Assembly: GCA_002270565.1 (NCBI GenBank)
Contig: NQMI01000073.1
Location: 124,001 to 188,000 of the forward strand
Direction: 5' to 3'
DNA from: Stenocarpella maydis
Taxonomy: Eukaryota > Ascomycota > Sordariomycetes > Diaporthales > Diaporthaceae
DNA length: 64,000 nucleotides
Shown here: positions 46,579-58,485 of the stretch, one piece after another
Layout of the letters: each line of letters starts with the position of its first letter
Numbering within the stretch: the first letter of the stretch is position 1
Program-made: the position numbers and the translations under genes
The notes under the pieces: model-generated
The model's database searches: none
What the model was told of the DNA's origin: nothing
The model's input: the letters and a program-made list of their open reading frames with translations, nothing else

Positions 46579-48622
46579 ATGCCTTCGCTTGAAGTAGACG
46601 ACTATGGCGTGACACCAGTAACCGCGGTCGTCACTTTCTTCGAGGAATCTCTGGCTTCCGCGAGCACGATCAAACCGACGTCTGCGATAGATCCTCCGCT
46701 GGAAGAAGCCGACCTAGAAGGCCTTCTTGCCCGGTTGCCCACGACGTCGCATGCCGGTGAATCACAAGACATTGCGGCGTCGCGCCAGGAACGACATCAT
46801 AGATTTGCCGTCATTGAGACCGCCGCCCGCGGCATTCTCAGCAACCTGATCGTACGTGGTCCATCCACTTTACTACGCAACACACGAGTCAGCTGACCTC
46901 CTTCAGGCCCAGGTACCTATCGAATCAGACGAATTCGTCAAGATTTGGAACCTGTTCGACATACTCCAGTGCCTTTCAGACCGTGGCCAATGCGACCCGG
47001 CTCTGCTCGTATGGCTCCTCGAGGATCTGCTCGACAGCCAGACCATTCCGGGATGCCGTAAGATCTTTGATTACCTCGAGTCGCGAAGGCAACGCATCAT
47101 ATCGAAGAATTTCAACGAGAAGAAGCTCATCATATTGAGAAGCTGCAATGAGTTGCTGCGCCGCCTCTCGCGAGCTGAAGACACGTCTTTCTCCGGACGC
47201 GTCTTCATCTTCCTCTTCCAGAGCTTCCCACTTGGCGACAAGAGCTCGGTCAACCTCAGGGGCGAATACCATACTCAAAATGTCACTATATATGATCAAG
47301 ACGCCTCAAAACCCGATGCCGCCGAGGACAAAATGGATGTCGACTCGGATGCAACCCTTGCTAAAGACGTGGAGCGGTCGGGGCCAGGCAAGGCCGTGTC
47401 TTTTAGCGACAAGAAAGAAGCTGCACTCGATAAGCCGCTAGATACTGATGCACTTTACCCGGTGTTCTGGTCCCTGCAGGAGAGCTTCAACCAGCCCAAG
47501 AGGCTCTTCTCGCCCGATCACTTGAACCAGTTCAAGACCTCGCTACAGGCCACCATGGCGGCATTCAAAGCGAGACCAGTGCAGCAAGAGCCAAAATCCT
47601 CAAAGCAGGCTGAGGACAGCAAGCGCGGGCTGAAGAGAAAGAGGAGCTCCGAGGTTGACGCGATCATGGATTCCTTCAACCCGAAATATTTGACAAGCCG
47701 TGACCTGTTCGAGCTTGAGGTAAGAAGATCTGCAGAGTCAGAGCTACCACAACCTCGCTGACGTACAACACAGATCGGTGACTTGTCGTTGAGGAGATAT
47801 GTCCTCTTCCAGGCACTCATCATTATGGACTTCTTGCTGTCGCTGTCTCCGAAGGCCAAGGAGGAGTTGTCATCGATACCAGCAGTCAACAAATCCGTGG
47901 CTTACTTGGATCAAACTATCAGTGATGAGGACATCAAATGGGCCACAGCAATGAAAGCGGACATATCGAAGTATCTGCTGAGCACGACCCCTGACGGTCC
48001 CTTCTTCCTGAGGCTCGTGGAAACGGTGCTCATCCGAGATAAGAACTGGGTCAGGTGGAAGATCGAGAATTGCCCACCTATTGAGCTGCCGGCCGTGACG
48101 CCTCAGGAATGGGCTGCGGCTATGAGGAGTGCGAAGAATCAGGCGACGAACAAGAGGATACGAAGGGAGGCTGTTGGCTCGCTGTCGCTCGACTTTTTGA
48201 GTGACGAGCAGGACGCCAACGCGGTAGAGAAGCTGAAGGACCCAAAGAGGTATCAGCTCCCGGAGCTCGGAACCTTTAGGAACAAGATCCAGGAGGACGA
48301 CCTTGAGATCGAGATGCCGATCTCCAACGACTCCAAGGCAGCGGCCATCGAAGGCAAAGCGAGCAAGACCTGGAGGGCCCTGCGGATCGCGAGCAGGTCG
48401 AAGCTGGCGCTGTTCGACCAGATCGACTCGTACGAAGACATCAATGTTCTCTTTGAGCAGAAGATAACAGACGACGGGGAGGAGGAAGCCCACGAGAATG
48501 GAGACGCGCTGGACGTCGACCAAGCCATGGGTGAGGTGAACGAGCAGGGATCTGGACCTATCCAGGAAAATGGCAACAATGAAGCCACAACTGTGACTAT
48601 TGAAGCGACAGCGGCTAAGTAG
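46579..48622 (+). CDS. THOC1: THO complex subunit 1 (THOC1/Hpr1)
   Basis: A 644-aa nuclear protein with exons 46579-46851, 46907-47719 and 47774-48622. THO couples transcription elongation to mRNP packaging and export. The THOC1 core (Pfam efThoc1) covers about residues 85-530: SDEFVKIWNLFDILQCLSDRGQ, WLLEDLLDSQTIPGCRKIFDYLESR, a highly conserved RSCNELLRRLSRAEDTSFSGRVFIFLFQSFPLGDKSSVN block, and DRNW-type KNWVRWKIENCP. Between them (about 250-330) is an acidic/basic linker with SDKKEAALDKP and KRGLKRKRSSEVD. Two short introns (55 and 54 nt) keep the frame at NLI/AQVPIES and ELE/IGDLSLR. The C-terminal 80 residues are acidic and probably disordered. Confidence 0.94.
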
Positions 48623-49586
48623 GGTACGGGGACGGCGGAGGGGTTGACAGGCTGGACCCAAATGATCGCACCTTGATGGTTTCTCCTACAATGACACCCG
48701 GTAATTGAGAAATAGGGCGGCCCCGATACAGATGGGCTGAGCCAACATACAAAGCTTAAAACTTGTTCATCCTGGTACAAGCTTCGTCCGTATCGACTGT
48801 GCAGCCTGTGCGGCTGCTCCCGTGGCCTTGCCGCCGTACCAACCACACTCAAACATGCGAACTGTTGGGCCCATCATGCAAGTGCACCACTGATATGATA
48901 TGCCTTACATTTTGTCGGAGGACCACAGGCCCAAAAGTGATCGTGCGGAACCCCGTATGGGGTCCGTCGAACTAGTATACGTGCCTATGGCTTTCTTGAT
49001 GACGACCAGCTCCCATGCAGAGAAGAGCCTCTGGGTCTCGAAGGGCGACTATGCTCCCCGTTCTCTTCATCGGCTGGGTAACAGTTTTTTTTCATTTTTT
49101 TTTTTTTTTTTTCATTCATTCATTCATTATTTCTTTGTCAAGCTTGTCGCAAGTTCAGATTTAATCATACATTCACGAGTCATCCCATTGCGACTTTCTT
49201 CAGCTCGGATAGGTGCAGTGAATGCCTGCATTCCAACCACCCAGGCTGTCTTCCGTACTGTAACTCGGGCATAGCATCTTCTCAGATTTTATAGCGGCTG
49301 CTAGGCCACGTCTTAATTCACAGAAAGTATGGTTGTCCAAATGGCTGCCTGGATCTACTTTAGATTGAATGGTTGGATATACACACGACTTGGTATCACA
49401 AAGAGAAAATACAAGAAAATGCTTGTGAATGACGAAAATCCAAGATACCCGCCGGCCGCCTCGAAGGGTATAGCCCTCACATAACACAACAAAAACGCTC
49501 TAGGGGCTGCCTGGTGTTGGTGTCAGCACAGAGTTGGCTCGTAAGAGTGCGTAGTGGTGAGGAACACTGCTCACGAAGCCAAAAAC
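48623..49586. other. Convergent intergenic region with simple repeats
   Basis: Between THOC1 (+) and the RING-LON gene (-). It holds a T-rich tract followed by a CATT tandem (about 49084-49131). No gene is seen. Confidence 0.55.
49084..49131. repeat. Poly-T tract plus CATT tandem repeat
   Basis: Runs of T separated by CA are followed by five consecutive ATTC/CATT units. Simple-sequence DNA in a convergent intergenic region. Confidence 0.8.
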
Positions 49587-51086
49587 TCACGGTTCGCTCC
49601 AGTTGATGATCCACCGACAACAAATCTTCATGCGTTCACGCACGGTGGTTGTGTCTAAAAGTTCGAGCTTCTGCTCCTCGGCGATCGGGAAGATGCATGC
49701 AAACCACCATGGGAACACGGCCGGGTCGCTAGGGCACTCGCCGAATACCGCCAGGATGCGGGAGTTGAGCCACCTGGGGTTTGTGGCAGCCATCTGTGTT
49801 ATGGACCGGCTGGCGAACCTCATGAGAGCCTTGGTCTTCATCCATTTGATATCGTCGTTAGATGGCAACTGAGGTTCAGGATCTCTTCCTTCTGGTTTCA
49901 GCCTGAAGTCCGCAGCCTCGCGCATTTCTTCCTCGTACAGACTAACGTCGGAAAAGTCCTCAATCTCAGCAATATCATATCCGTCGTTGTGGACGGCTTG
50001 GCGCTTGACTCGAAAGCGGGATACACCTTTGGTTTCAATCAAGCTCCGACCGTCGGAGAGAAAGGTAGCCGCCTCTATTCGTAGGTGGGTGCCGATTGTT
50101 GAGTTCCGGCTGAATAACATGCCGAACTGTTTCCCTCCACGTCCGCTCGCCCACGTCCTGCCAATCATTGCTCGGTATCTCTGCTCGAAGACATGCAAGA
50201 AGGTCGGCATGCCAGGAAAGGATACGGCGCACACAAATAGCGGGACATCCAGGCCGGTGTTGTCGAGGACGGGATATGGAGACTCCCCGCGAACGACCGT
50301 TTTTCTCTGTTCAAGCTCCTCGGACCAGAAGTGCTTTGCGAGGCGCTCAAGAAACCCGTTTGGAGGGAAAAGACGGCTGTCTAGGTACGGCAGAGCGATA
50401 TCACCGCGACACGCCGGACAGTGTGGGCCGATCTGTGGCTGCTCGAGCGCTCTCTTGATGCAGTGGCGGCAGAATGTGTGTCCGCAGGGTGTGGTCCACG
50501 GCTCATATAGAAGCTGGTAGCAGATGCCACAATCCATCTGGCTGCGCAAGAGCTGATCCAACTTGCGAATATCTAGGACAACATCATCATCTTCTGGTAT
50601 AGGTGCTGGAATGGCGTCGGCGTCTGGGATGCGTCCGAGGCTGAGCATCTCGAAGGCTTCTACTAGTTGTGTCGACCTGGTTGGCCCAGAAAGGACTAGC
50701 TTTGTGGTATAGAGCACATCGCCCGTGAGCCTATCCGACCAACAGCCCTCCAAGGTATGGCCGTCTGGGCAGCACGGACACCTGAATTGGTGCCGCCGTT
50801 GAGCCGTACCGGGCCATAATGTGTCATCGACATCGGGTCTGGTCTCTAGTGGAGGCAAACAGGACCTGCATATACAGTTCCCGCAGGGCAATTCGATAGG
50901 GTCATCCAGCAGGCGCCTGCATTTGGGGCACTGGAACACCCGTGCGGTGGCCCAGAGACCTCTCAACTCGGCCTCGGATGCGGGCGAGGATTGTTCGTCG
51001 TCGTGGTCGTCGTGGGTCGATAGCGGGGCATCAAGCGAGGGGTGTTGCAGTGCCGTTAGAGCCTCGGACTGCCCTGGTGTAGTCAT
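49587..51086 (-). CDS. RING finger and LON-domain protein (LONRF/CrgA-like)
   Basis: An intronless 499-aa protein with two RING-type fingers and a LON substrate-binding-like domain, the layout of LONRF proteins and of the fungal CrgA-type predicted ubiquitin ligases. RING 1 starts at Cys53 (CPKCRRLLDDPIELPCGNCICRSC) with its last pair at CPCC (103-106). RING 2 is Cys186-Cys226 (CGICYQLLYEPWTTPCGHTFCRHC, then CPAC) and looks complete. The LON domain runs from about 281 (VPLFVCAVSFPGMPTFLHVFEQRYRAM) to about 440. The LON protease catalytic domain is absent, so no proteolysis is expected. Fungal databases often label such proteins as ATP-dependent protease, which the sequence does not support. 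The stop lies within a GTGAGT word, so a short 3' exon cannot be fully excluded. Confidence 0.9.
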   Translation of the reverse strand: MTTPGQSEALTALQHPSLDAPLSTHDDHDDEQSSPASEAELRGLWATARVFQCPKCRRLLDDPIELPCGNCICRSCLPPLETRPDVDDTLWPGTAQRRHQFRCPCCPDGHTLEGCWSDRLTGDVLYTTKLVLSGPTRSTQLVEAFEMLSLGRIPDADAIPAPIPEDDDVVLDIRKLDQLLRSQMDCGICYQLLYEPWTTPCGHTFCRHCIKRALEQPQIGPHCPACRGDIALPYLDSRLFPPNGFLERLAKHFWSEELEQRKTVVRGESPYPVLDNTGLDVPLFVCAVSFPGMPTFLHVFEQRYRAMIGRTWASGRGGKQFGMLFSRNSTIGTHLRIEAATFLSDGRSLIETKGVSRFRVKRQAVHNDGYDIAEIEDFSDVSLYEEEMREAADFRLKPEGRDPEPQLPSNDDIKWMKTKALMRFASRSITQMAATNPRWLNSRILAVFGECPSDPAVFPWWFACIFPIAEEQKLELLDTTTVRERMKICCRWIINWSEP

Positions 51087-52037
51087 ATGGACGGGGTTGG
51101 TGAACAGTCCTGGAGCCTGGCCGGCCTTGACGAGGTCAGTAGAGTCGAGAGCCGGGGTGGGGGGTGGGCCACTTGTGGTTTACCAGGAGTATTTGGGCTC
51201 ACGTCTTCGGGACGAGTACGGGCAGCGGGACTATGCAGACAGGCGGTGGGAAAGGGGTCTGGTATATGGCTGGAGGTGTCGCTGGGATATTGTGTATACT
51301 CAGGAAAGGCTAGTTTTGGGGCGGTTGATCGGATGGCTTCTTCAGTTCCCATAATGGAGCATCTGGCCTATTGTATGCTGTGCAGTCAAATTGCCGTCGT
51401 CATTGCAAAACGTACACGTCTAATGAGTGAGAGTGAGAATGAGGATCATGTCGGAAGATCTTGTCCCCTCTCCGTCAGTCTATGCCTGTGCGTTGATCCT
51501 CTCGGCGGCGGCGAGCAGGATCGTGCTCGAGGCCGCAAGCAAGTGATGAGGTAGGTTTTCTGTACAAGCGTACGGGTGTGAGAAGAGTCAGGCAGTGTGA
51601 TTGATGGTGTGCGCAGGTGGCAGGGAGGGGCGGCACGAGGCACCAGCAGAGGTTAAAGCAGAAGCAAGGGCAAGCGTAGACTAAAATGTTATGAGGAGAG
51701 AAGCCATCGCGTTATTCTCCCGGCTGTGCGTGTCAATGACTGGTGGTGGCGAGTGGCAGATTCATTCTACGAGGCGGGAGAGAGAGAAAATCAGAGTCCG
51801 CATGTGGCTCAGGGAAGACGGGGACGGGCACTAGGAAGATGCAATCATCATCGATGCAGCAGTTTATGTTGGTGTACGGAGTACGTACGACGAGGTCCGC
51901 AGGCCTGGAGATGGTTGGGGAGGGGGCAGACAGCGGGCAGGATTGGGTGTGCGTGCAGATGGGAGGGGCACGGCCGACGTCACACACGCCGACTGACACG
52001 CTTGGATAGCCACAAGGGCACAGGTACATGCGGTACA

Positions 52038-52073
52038 TACCTAGGTGCCTAGGTACCTAGGTGCCTAGGTACA
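52038..52073. repeat. CCTAGG/GGTACC palindromic tandem repeat
   Basis: Two copies of a 16-nt unit (TACCTAGGTGCCTAGG) plus a partial one. Each unit is built of overlapping CCTAGG palindromes, so either strand could fold. Confidence 0.75.
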
Positions 52074-52086
52074 CTAGTGGTGCCAG

Positions 52087-52124
52087 GGCAGACGACAGGC
52101 AGACGACAGGCAGACGACAGGCAG
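52087..52124. repeat. 11-nt tandem repeat (GGCAGACGACA)
   Basis: Three exact copies of GGCAGACGACA plus a partial fourth, directly after the CCTAGG repeat. Confidence 0.8.
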
Positions 52125-54700
52125 CAGACAAAGAATTCGTCCCCCATTCTCCTCCGAGAGTCCGGACAGGACAGGGGGGAGACCTGCCGGGGCCGAGTAA
52201 GGCCTGGAAAGTATTTCCCTAATCCTCCGTATACGACACCCCGTTGTGTTGTGTGTATCGTCAACTACCCAGTGTGACTAGGGTACGTCGGCATCAGAAC
52301 ACCCGCGGGGCCAGCAGGGTGGCCAGGACATTCACCGACTGGCTGACTTGCTCACTGCAGTCTGGCAGTTATACACGCGCGTCTTTGTCCCACACTGCCG
52401 TGGAGTCCAGCTGGCCGGGTGGGCTGCAAACTCTATCTATCCAATGGTCCATGATTCATCAGATCGCCGTTGGCATCTGTCCCGAGCCGCTGGATCCGCC
52501 GTTGCTGGTCGAACTGGTCTTACGAGCATCAATCCGTGGACATCATTCGAGCGCCGAGCTGCTGAGGCTCGAGACCCAATCCATCGACACACACCCCGTC
52601 CCGCCCCAAAGTCCTCCCCGGTACCAACCACTTCCTGCCAGCCTGCCCGCCTGCCATCACTCCTGGACGACACCATCTGGCCATGTGGTTTTATCAACCT
52701 AGCATGCATGCAAGGCTGCCCCGCTGGCAGGAACAAGGAGCCTCAGCGCGGCAGCATGTCGGAGCGCCAGTCCCATAATGGTAACGCGGTTCCGTAAGTC
52801 GCATTGCCATCGAGATCAGGGTCCAAAAGGCTTCGGCTGCCCGTCCCTGGCTGCCCTGGCTGCCAACCTGCCGCGAGCCACGCGATACCTCGAGTTACAA
52901 CAAGTCTGGCGGTCCTGCCCCGTCCCTCGCACTCGCATATCGTCCACTAGTACTACCCAGCAGGGCTCCGTACCGCCTGGGATGCCTGTGCTGTACATAT
53001 CCAGTGCCTTCGCGCCTCTGGGCTCTGCCATGGCGTGCGTTGTGGCGCACATGGGATGTCGTCCCTGCGCAGTCCTGATCTCTGCCCGCTGTCAGCGATC
53101 CTCAACCCACGCCTCCTCCCGCCTCGATCGAGCTCAATCGACCGATTTGATTGGTAACCGGCTATTTGGGGTCACATAACCACCTCATTGATTCTCTTGC
53201 CTATCCCAACTGTCTGACCGTCTTGTGCTCACAATCGTGGGCATATATATGCACCACTTGCTTACCTGCTCTCGCCGACAGAGGCGATCGATCGTCGTGG
53301 GACGACCCGACCTGATTGACACTACTGAATCAGGCTTTCATCAAGGGGACGGCGACAACATGGCAAACGGGCGTCCCTGCCGAGCCAGAATCCTGTCCGT
53401 GCAAGCCCCCAGCTGCCCCATTGTACCTGCAGATCGTGCCCTGCGTTGCGACCCTGCATCTCAGACTGTCCTTGACCCGACAGAGACTGCTCCAGGCCTC
53501 CAGCCAGTCCAGCGGCCCAGGCTTTGCATGGTAACGGCTGGGTTTAGCCCACAAATGGGGGCGCTTCTTCCCTCGAATGTGCGCTACTGACGTACGGTGC
53601 AGAGGCCATCTTCTCGCAACCTAGGGACGGGATGTAGGCTAATCAATGCGAGCTTTGCGCCGCCATGGTCCCCGCTCTCTGCGACAGCCGGGTTTCGGTG
53701 GCACACTGTTCCAACAACCCACTGTTCGGTGTTGCGACAACCCGCAGGCTTCGCCTGCCAGGCCGCTCTTGACATGCTCAGTCCTTCAGACTATCGGTCT
53801 CTCGGTCTGCCGTGCTTTCACGCTTTAACGAGTCATCCGTTTACATACATTGGCTGCGTAGTCAGTCTATACGCGCGCCTTTCCCGTTTCATGAGTCTGA
53901 TAGTCCAGCCCGCGTGCCCATTATCTGCACTTGGCCGGCAGCACCGGCAGATGTAGTGGAGAGCGCAAAGCCCTCTAGTTTCCCTCGTGGCTCGCTTCAA
54001 TGGAATACGGCTCTCTAGAGATTTCACGCCGTCAACGCCTCTGAAAGAACCAAGCTCGCCTTGGCAGTCTTGGGTTTCAAGCTCGCTCCCGTCGTCTGCA
54101 AGTTGACCTGTAGTTTATGCTACCCAAACACATGTGGCCCTGCGATCCCTCATACGGAACGGTACTTCTTGCAGATGGCTGACTTCGAAATGTCAAGAGG
54201 GTGGGCCAGTCTTTCTTGGGGCTGGCGTGCGACCGGACCACGCCGCTTACACGCCGGGCACAGTAGTCACCGAACTGCCAAGGTAAAAGCCGGCCCTCTC
54301 AATAGCATGGGCTTTAGGCAACTCCATCCTGAGTTGTAGATGGTTCAGGGTACTTGAGGCGGCTAACAGCTCCAGGGGTCCGCTCTCAATCAGCACAGAC
54401 ATTTGGGCCGAGGGCCTGAAGTGACCTGAAGAACAAGGCCGGTACACCTTGGAAGATGCTTTCCGCCTAGCTTGGTTCCATGGACAACGACGCACGCTCT
54501 GGATGCATATCCTTGCGCCTGGAGATGGCAAATCATGGCTCTGAGTTTTTCTTCGTCTGCACGTGGATGGAGTCCTCGTAATTGATATCACCCAATGTTG
54601 TAATCTGAACGCTATATAGATTTGATGTATTGGTTCAAATTGTAGATTAGAGCAAGTAGGGAAAGCTTTTGAAATCCGATACTCCGGTAAAAACATTGTT

Positions 54701-56100
54701 GGGAGTGATCTCGCGACGGCGAGAAATTCTGGCGACGTGTCACAGCATAGCTAGGTATACGAGGAAACAACTAGTTTTTGCGCGAAGAGAGAAGAAATAA
54801 GTATCTATGGCGTACAGGTGAAGTGCAGGCGTCTTCATAGCGAGTTGCAGGAGTGGGTAACGTGACACGATGAACATTTGAAGAAAATGAGGCTAGTGAT
54901 AGTTGAGCAAGAAGTGTCGATGGAGCTGTATAATTCATTCCTAGCTTGCTCCCCAGGGTATAGCCAACACTCTTTTCGTGATCCAATCGGTGAGCCAGGC
55001 AGGCCGAGAAAGTCAAGATAAGTGGCTACGTGACTTCGGGTTAAGGTTGAAGAGTTCGCTGGGCTTCTTTTGCATACATTGAGCTAAAACTTTGCGGCAG
55101 TGCCAGCGACTTGTACCGAGTTCCGGACGATCACTTGTTGTGTGAGAAAGGAGCCCCTGCGCTGGCTCATAGTCTCATATGACAACAAAGGACAAATCAG
55201 AGGCATTGCTACCATAAAATTCCTTTTTAGATAGACGGTTATTCACAGTAGTCTACCGTGGAGGGACTGTTTAAAGGGACCGCCGCGGCTCTATTTTCTG
55301 TTAGAAGGGTATTGTGATCGGATTAAAACCGTAAAAGCTACTAGTACTACCGTAGAGAAATATGGCAGCTGGTTTCGTTTTAAATCCGATCATAACTCTC
55401 TCGATTGTTTCCCTCCCTTCTATATAACTGTATATATATGTATTTTTCAAGAAAGAGTTGCAGGCGGTCTCTTCATACAATTGTAAATGCTCGACGACAC
55501 AGCATTAGCACGAGGCTATCACTATTTTATTAGTGGCAGGCTATTATGTTTCTAAAATTTATTGTCATCTGTATTGTATTTCTTATTAAACGTTGAGTCT
55601 TTGACCGTTTACGACTGTATGAAGGGACCGCTGCAGCTCCTTTTCCCCCCCCCCCCCTTGAAAGGGAATTGTGACCGGATTAAAAACGAAACCAACGACA
55701 CAGTATTAGATAACATACGATGCAAATCGTACCTTACACTTGTAGATATTGTGCTGTGCAAGGACACTTGGGTGGGACTGGATTCTAACAATATATAACT
55801 TACGTGCTGGCCAAATGATGTAACATCATAGCCCGTCAGAGACTCGGGGGGGAAGAAAACAGAGAGAGCATACTAAAATTTGCACGGGACAGTTAAGCAT
55901 GACAAGGCCGTGTTCCTTTTGACCACAAAAACGTACAGTGCTCCAGGAAACACCAAGACATCATGTCCACCTACCAAGTGCCTTCCACGTAAAGCGAAGA
56001 TTGGACCCCCATTGGTTTTTTTCTTTTTTTGAGTGGGGGCATACCGACACGTTTTATAAATTTATCACCTAAGTACCTATTCCAGGAAAGGGGTTGTGGG
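54701..56100. other. AT-rich block with degenerate repeat copies
   Basis: A stretch visibly richer in A+T than its surroundings, with many TA-rich words, lacking open frames longer than about 80 codons. It contains the degenerate repeats at 55265-55700. This is the look of a repeat-derived, mutationally decayed segment. Confidence 0.5.
55265..55700. repeat. Degenerate repeat, two direct and one inverted copy
   Basis: Copy A (about 55271-55330) reads AAAGGGACCGCCGCGGCTC, then GGTATTGTGATCGGATTAAAA. Copy B (about 55621-55695) reads GAAGGGACCGCTGCAGCTCC, a 13-nt C run, then AATTGTGACCGGATTAAAAA. A third copy of the core lies inverted at about 55371-55398 (GGTTTCGTTTTAAATCCGA). Copies differ largely by C/T and G/A transitions. 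Copy A and the inverted copy could form a stem of about 20 nt with a 40-nt loop. This suggests a fragment of a transposable element or MITE, altered by RIP-like transitions. Confidence 0.55.
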
Positions 56101-56704
56101 TATGGAATGGCCCCTCCCCTCCTCCCCTCACCGTCTCCTGCCTGTGCTTCGTGAAACCCACATACAGTATTGTCCCGGAGAAGTTTTCTGTGGACACGCG
56201 ACCCATCATCTGGCCCTCCACGAGTGGCATCCCAGTGTTTAAATGATACCTGTATCTTCAGGGGGGAACTCCGTGTTCAATAGGGAGGCAGAAATGCCTC
56301 TCGAGCAAGGGTACCTGAAAGGTTGTTCCATGGCCACTCCGTGGCGCGTACTACACTTTAACCAGACAAAACATGCTTATTATTAGCGATGGGCCTCACT
56401 ACGCGTACACAAGTGTGCAGCCTCTTCCTTGATGCAGGCGCTGCGGATTGTATATCAGTAACTACTGTGACAGGATGAATGGGAGGAGACGGTGTTGGTT
56501 CTCGACTTCCACGGCATAGTTATTGGACATTCTTTACCTGATCTACACTTGAGTGCGTACTCCCTTGGATCTATTCCAGAGCAAAACAAATCTAGGCCCT
56601 TACCCTGCACTGTTTAAGCCACGGCCCATACACAACCAGCAGTCATCATGAAGATCAATAGTCTCAAATTGCCACCGCTGGTCTCCTGACCACCGAGCGG
56701 GGTC

Positions 56705-57173
56705 GTGGCACATCCCAAGGCCCTGCCTCGCAGCAAGGTCGCCAGGCCAGGGAGCATGCCTAAGCGGTGCCATGCCAACGCGGCCAGCCTGAACAAGAAG
56801 CGCCACGGCCAGCGCCACGGCCAGCGCATGTCCAAGAGGCGGGCCGGGGAGGCCAAGCCGGCCGGGAACGCGGCGTACACGACCGGGACAGAGGCGCCGT
56901 ACTACGGTGTGATGCCAGAACAAGACGAGCGCCCCAGCGCCCGAGGTGACCTGTGGCGCGTACGTATCTTTTGACTCGTAGACCCTGAGGCAGGACATGG
57001 CGACGTGTGGGGCTGTTCGAGGACGTAGTGGCTGGGGCTTTTGGCACTGCAACGCCACGGGCAGTTGCTCGGTCTTCACGCAGTTATCGGTGCTGCAGCA
57101 GTCGCTCAACATGTCCTCGATGACCGTACGTGCAGTCTTGTCTGTGGTGTATATTAGAATACCCACTTGTTGA
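56705..57173 (+). pseudogene. Possible relic of a Cys-containing secreted-type protein
   Basis: A frame from 56705 (MAHPKALPRSKVARPG...AYTTGTEAPYYG) breaks near 56911. The +1 frame continues from 56913 as CQNKTSAPAPEVTCGAYVSF, hits TAG at 56979-56981, then is open to a TGA at 57171-57173, with GWGFWHCNATGSCSVFTQL. Spaced cysteines and two N-glycosylation sequons look protein-like. One frame change and one stop would be needed to explain it as a gene relic. The opposite strand also has a 188-codon open frame here (57166-56600), so strand and reality are uncertain. Confidence 0.2.
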
Positions 57174-57182
57174 CAAGGTTGG

Positions 57183-57217
57183 TCAGATCAGATCAGATCA
57201 GATCAGATCAGATCAGA
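57183..57217. repeat. TCAGA pentanucleotide microsatellite
   Basis: Seven perfect tandem copies of TCAGA (equivalently GATCA). Confidence 0.9.
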
Positions 57218-58485
57218 ATACGGAACACTGCAGCAAGTGGACGGACTCATTCCTCATGGGTCGACTCTTGGGAGGCTGGGACGATGGACTCGGGTGAGTC
57301 GGGTCGGTCTTGTCTTGGTTTTTTGGTCTTTGGCGCCGTGGGTCTCCACCCCCCTTCTCCCTACACCGCACTAAGCCAAGGCTGGGGCACTGGAATCCGG
57401 GGTGAGCAAATCAGAACCGGCCTGGTCCGATCCCAGCGTGTCACATGCAAATTCAGAACAACAGAGAGAAAACGGTGCCATGCCAAGCTTGTGCCTTGGC
57501 TGCGTCTCTCGTCTGCGCCTGTGCGACGGTACGGTGCAGGACACATACATGATACTAAACAGGCTCCGCTGGGGATCGACAGTGGTGAGCCAGCACAAGG
57601 CTTGATCAGGTGTATCTTGGCCCCTGTCTGACCCAGTCATTTCTGTCTCTGAGAGAGGCATCCATTTCTTGTCCTGCACGCAGCATGCCATTGCATGATC
57701 CTCCACCCACACGGTTACATTTCACCCTACTATGTATCCCGCAGGCTATGCTGTTCAGGGAACGGATGGCATGTGAAATCCCTCCGTCTCTGGTGTCGGC
57801 AGGCCTGCTGACCCGACCACAGATTGACTTGGCTGGCTGGCTCTCGAGTGCCGCGCTCGCACACGCACGACGCGTAGATTTCAAATGTCCATCATGGCAC
57901 TCGAGCGGGGGGCTGCATCCGACTGCGACTAATCAATGCACCACTACACTGACCTGCCCGGGATTGTTGAGCCCGGGCATGTCCAATCCCTCGTCCTGCT
58001 ACATTATAGTGCTACCCTCATCCTCTTTCCCCGCCCCGCCCCTCCCCTCGCCCACTCCTGGCACGCCTCAACCACTGTTGAAATTCAGCTGGCATCCGCA
58101 TTGCTCACTGGCGTTGGCATTGGTTCTGGACCACCATTCCCACCACACACGCGAGACCGGCCTAGCTCCCAAGACTATATTTTTGGAGACAGGTCAGGAC
58201 ATTTACTACTGTGTATGGTCAAGAGGGGCCCCGAGAGCCGGGAGTCAAGAGAGTCTAATCTAACAGACGTCGACACACTGTTTTCACGGTCCTGCGCTGC
58301 ATGCATACCGTACGGATGCGACCAGAGTCAACAAAATCCCACCTGCTTCCCTCGCCCCTCCCCTTCTGCTGTCCCATCCCGCCTCCGACAACTCGGCTCG
58401 CCACACGTCCCGGCGACCGACCCCCTCCCTCTCCGCTCATATTTGATATACCCATTTGCTGGCGTCCAACAGAGACATCCGCACC

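Larger units (their letters stand above)
51087..54700. other. Gene-poor region, left part
   Basis: No convincing gene. Open frames of 60-180 codons occur on both strands but overlap each other, are rich in Arg/Ser/Pro/Cys, and show no domain, signal or consistent splice pattern. Tandem repeats at 52.04-52.12 kb are listed separately. Base composition is ordinary here. Confidence 0.45.
56101..58485. other. Gene-poor region, right part
   Basis: No confident gene. It contains the TCAGA pentanucleotide repeat (57183-57217), the possible relic at 56705-57173, and the promoter of the INSIG gene, pyrimidine-rich from about 58010 to 58440. Other open frames are featureless. Confidence 0.45.

Noticed and set aside
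56600..57166. 188-codon minus-strand frame with a CCSTDNC motif
   Set aside because: The cysteine motif is suggestive of small secreted proteins, but there is no signal peptide and the rest is low-complexity Leu/Ala/Arg. It overlaps a competing plus-strand reading.
51087..58485. tRNA, 5S rRNA or snRNA genes in the gene-poor region
   Set aside because: I looked for T-arm GTTCRANNC-type words and known RNA signatures and found no cloverleaf-compatible set. A covariance-model scan would decide.
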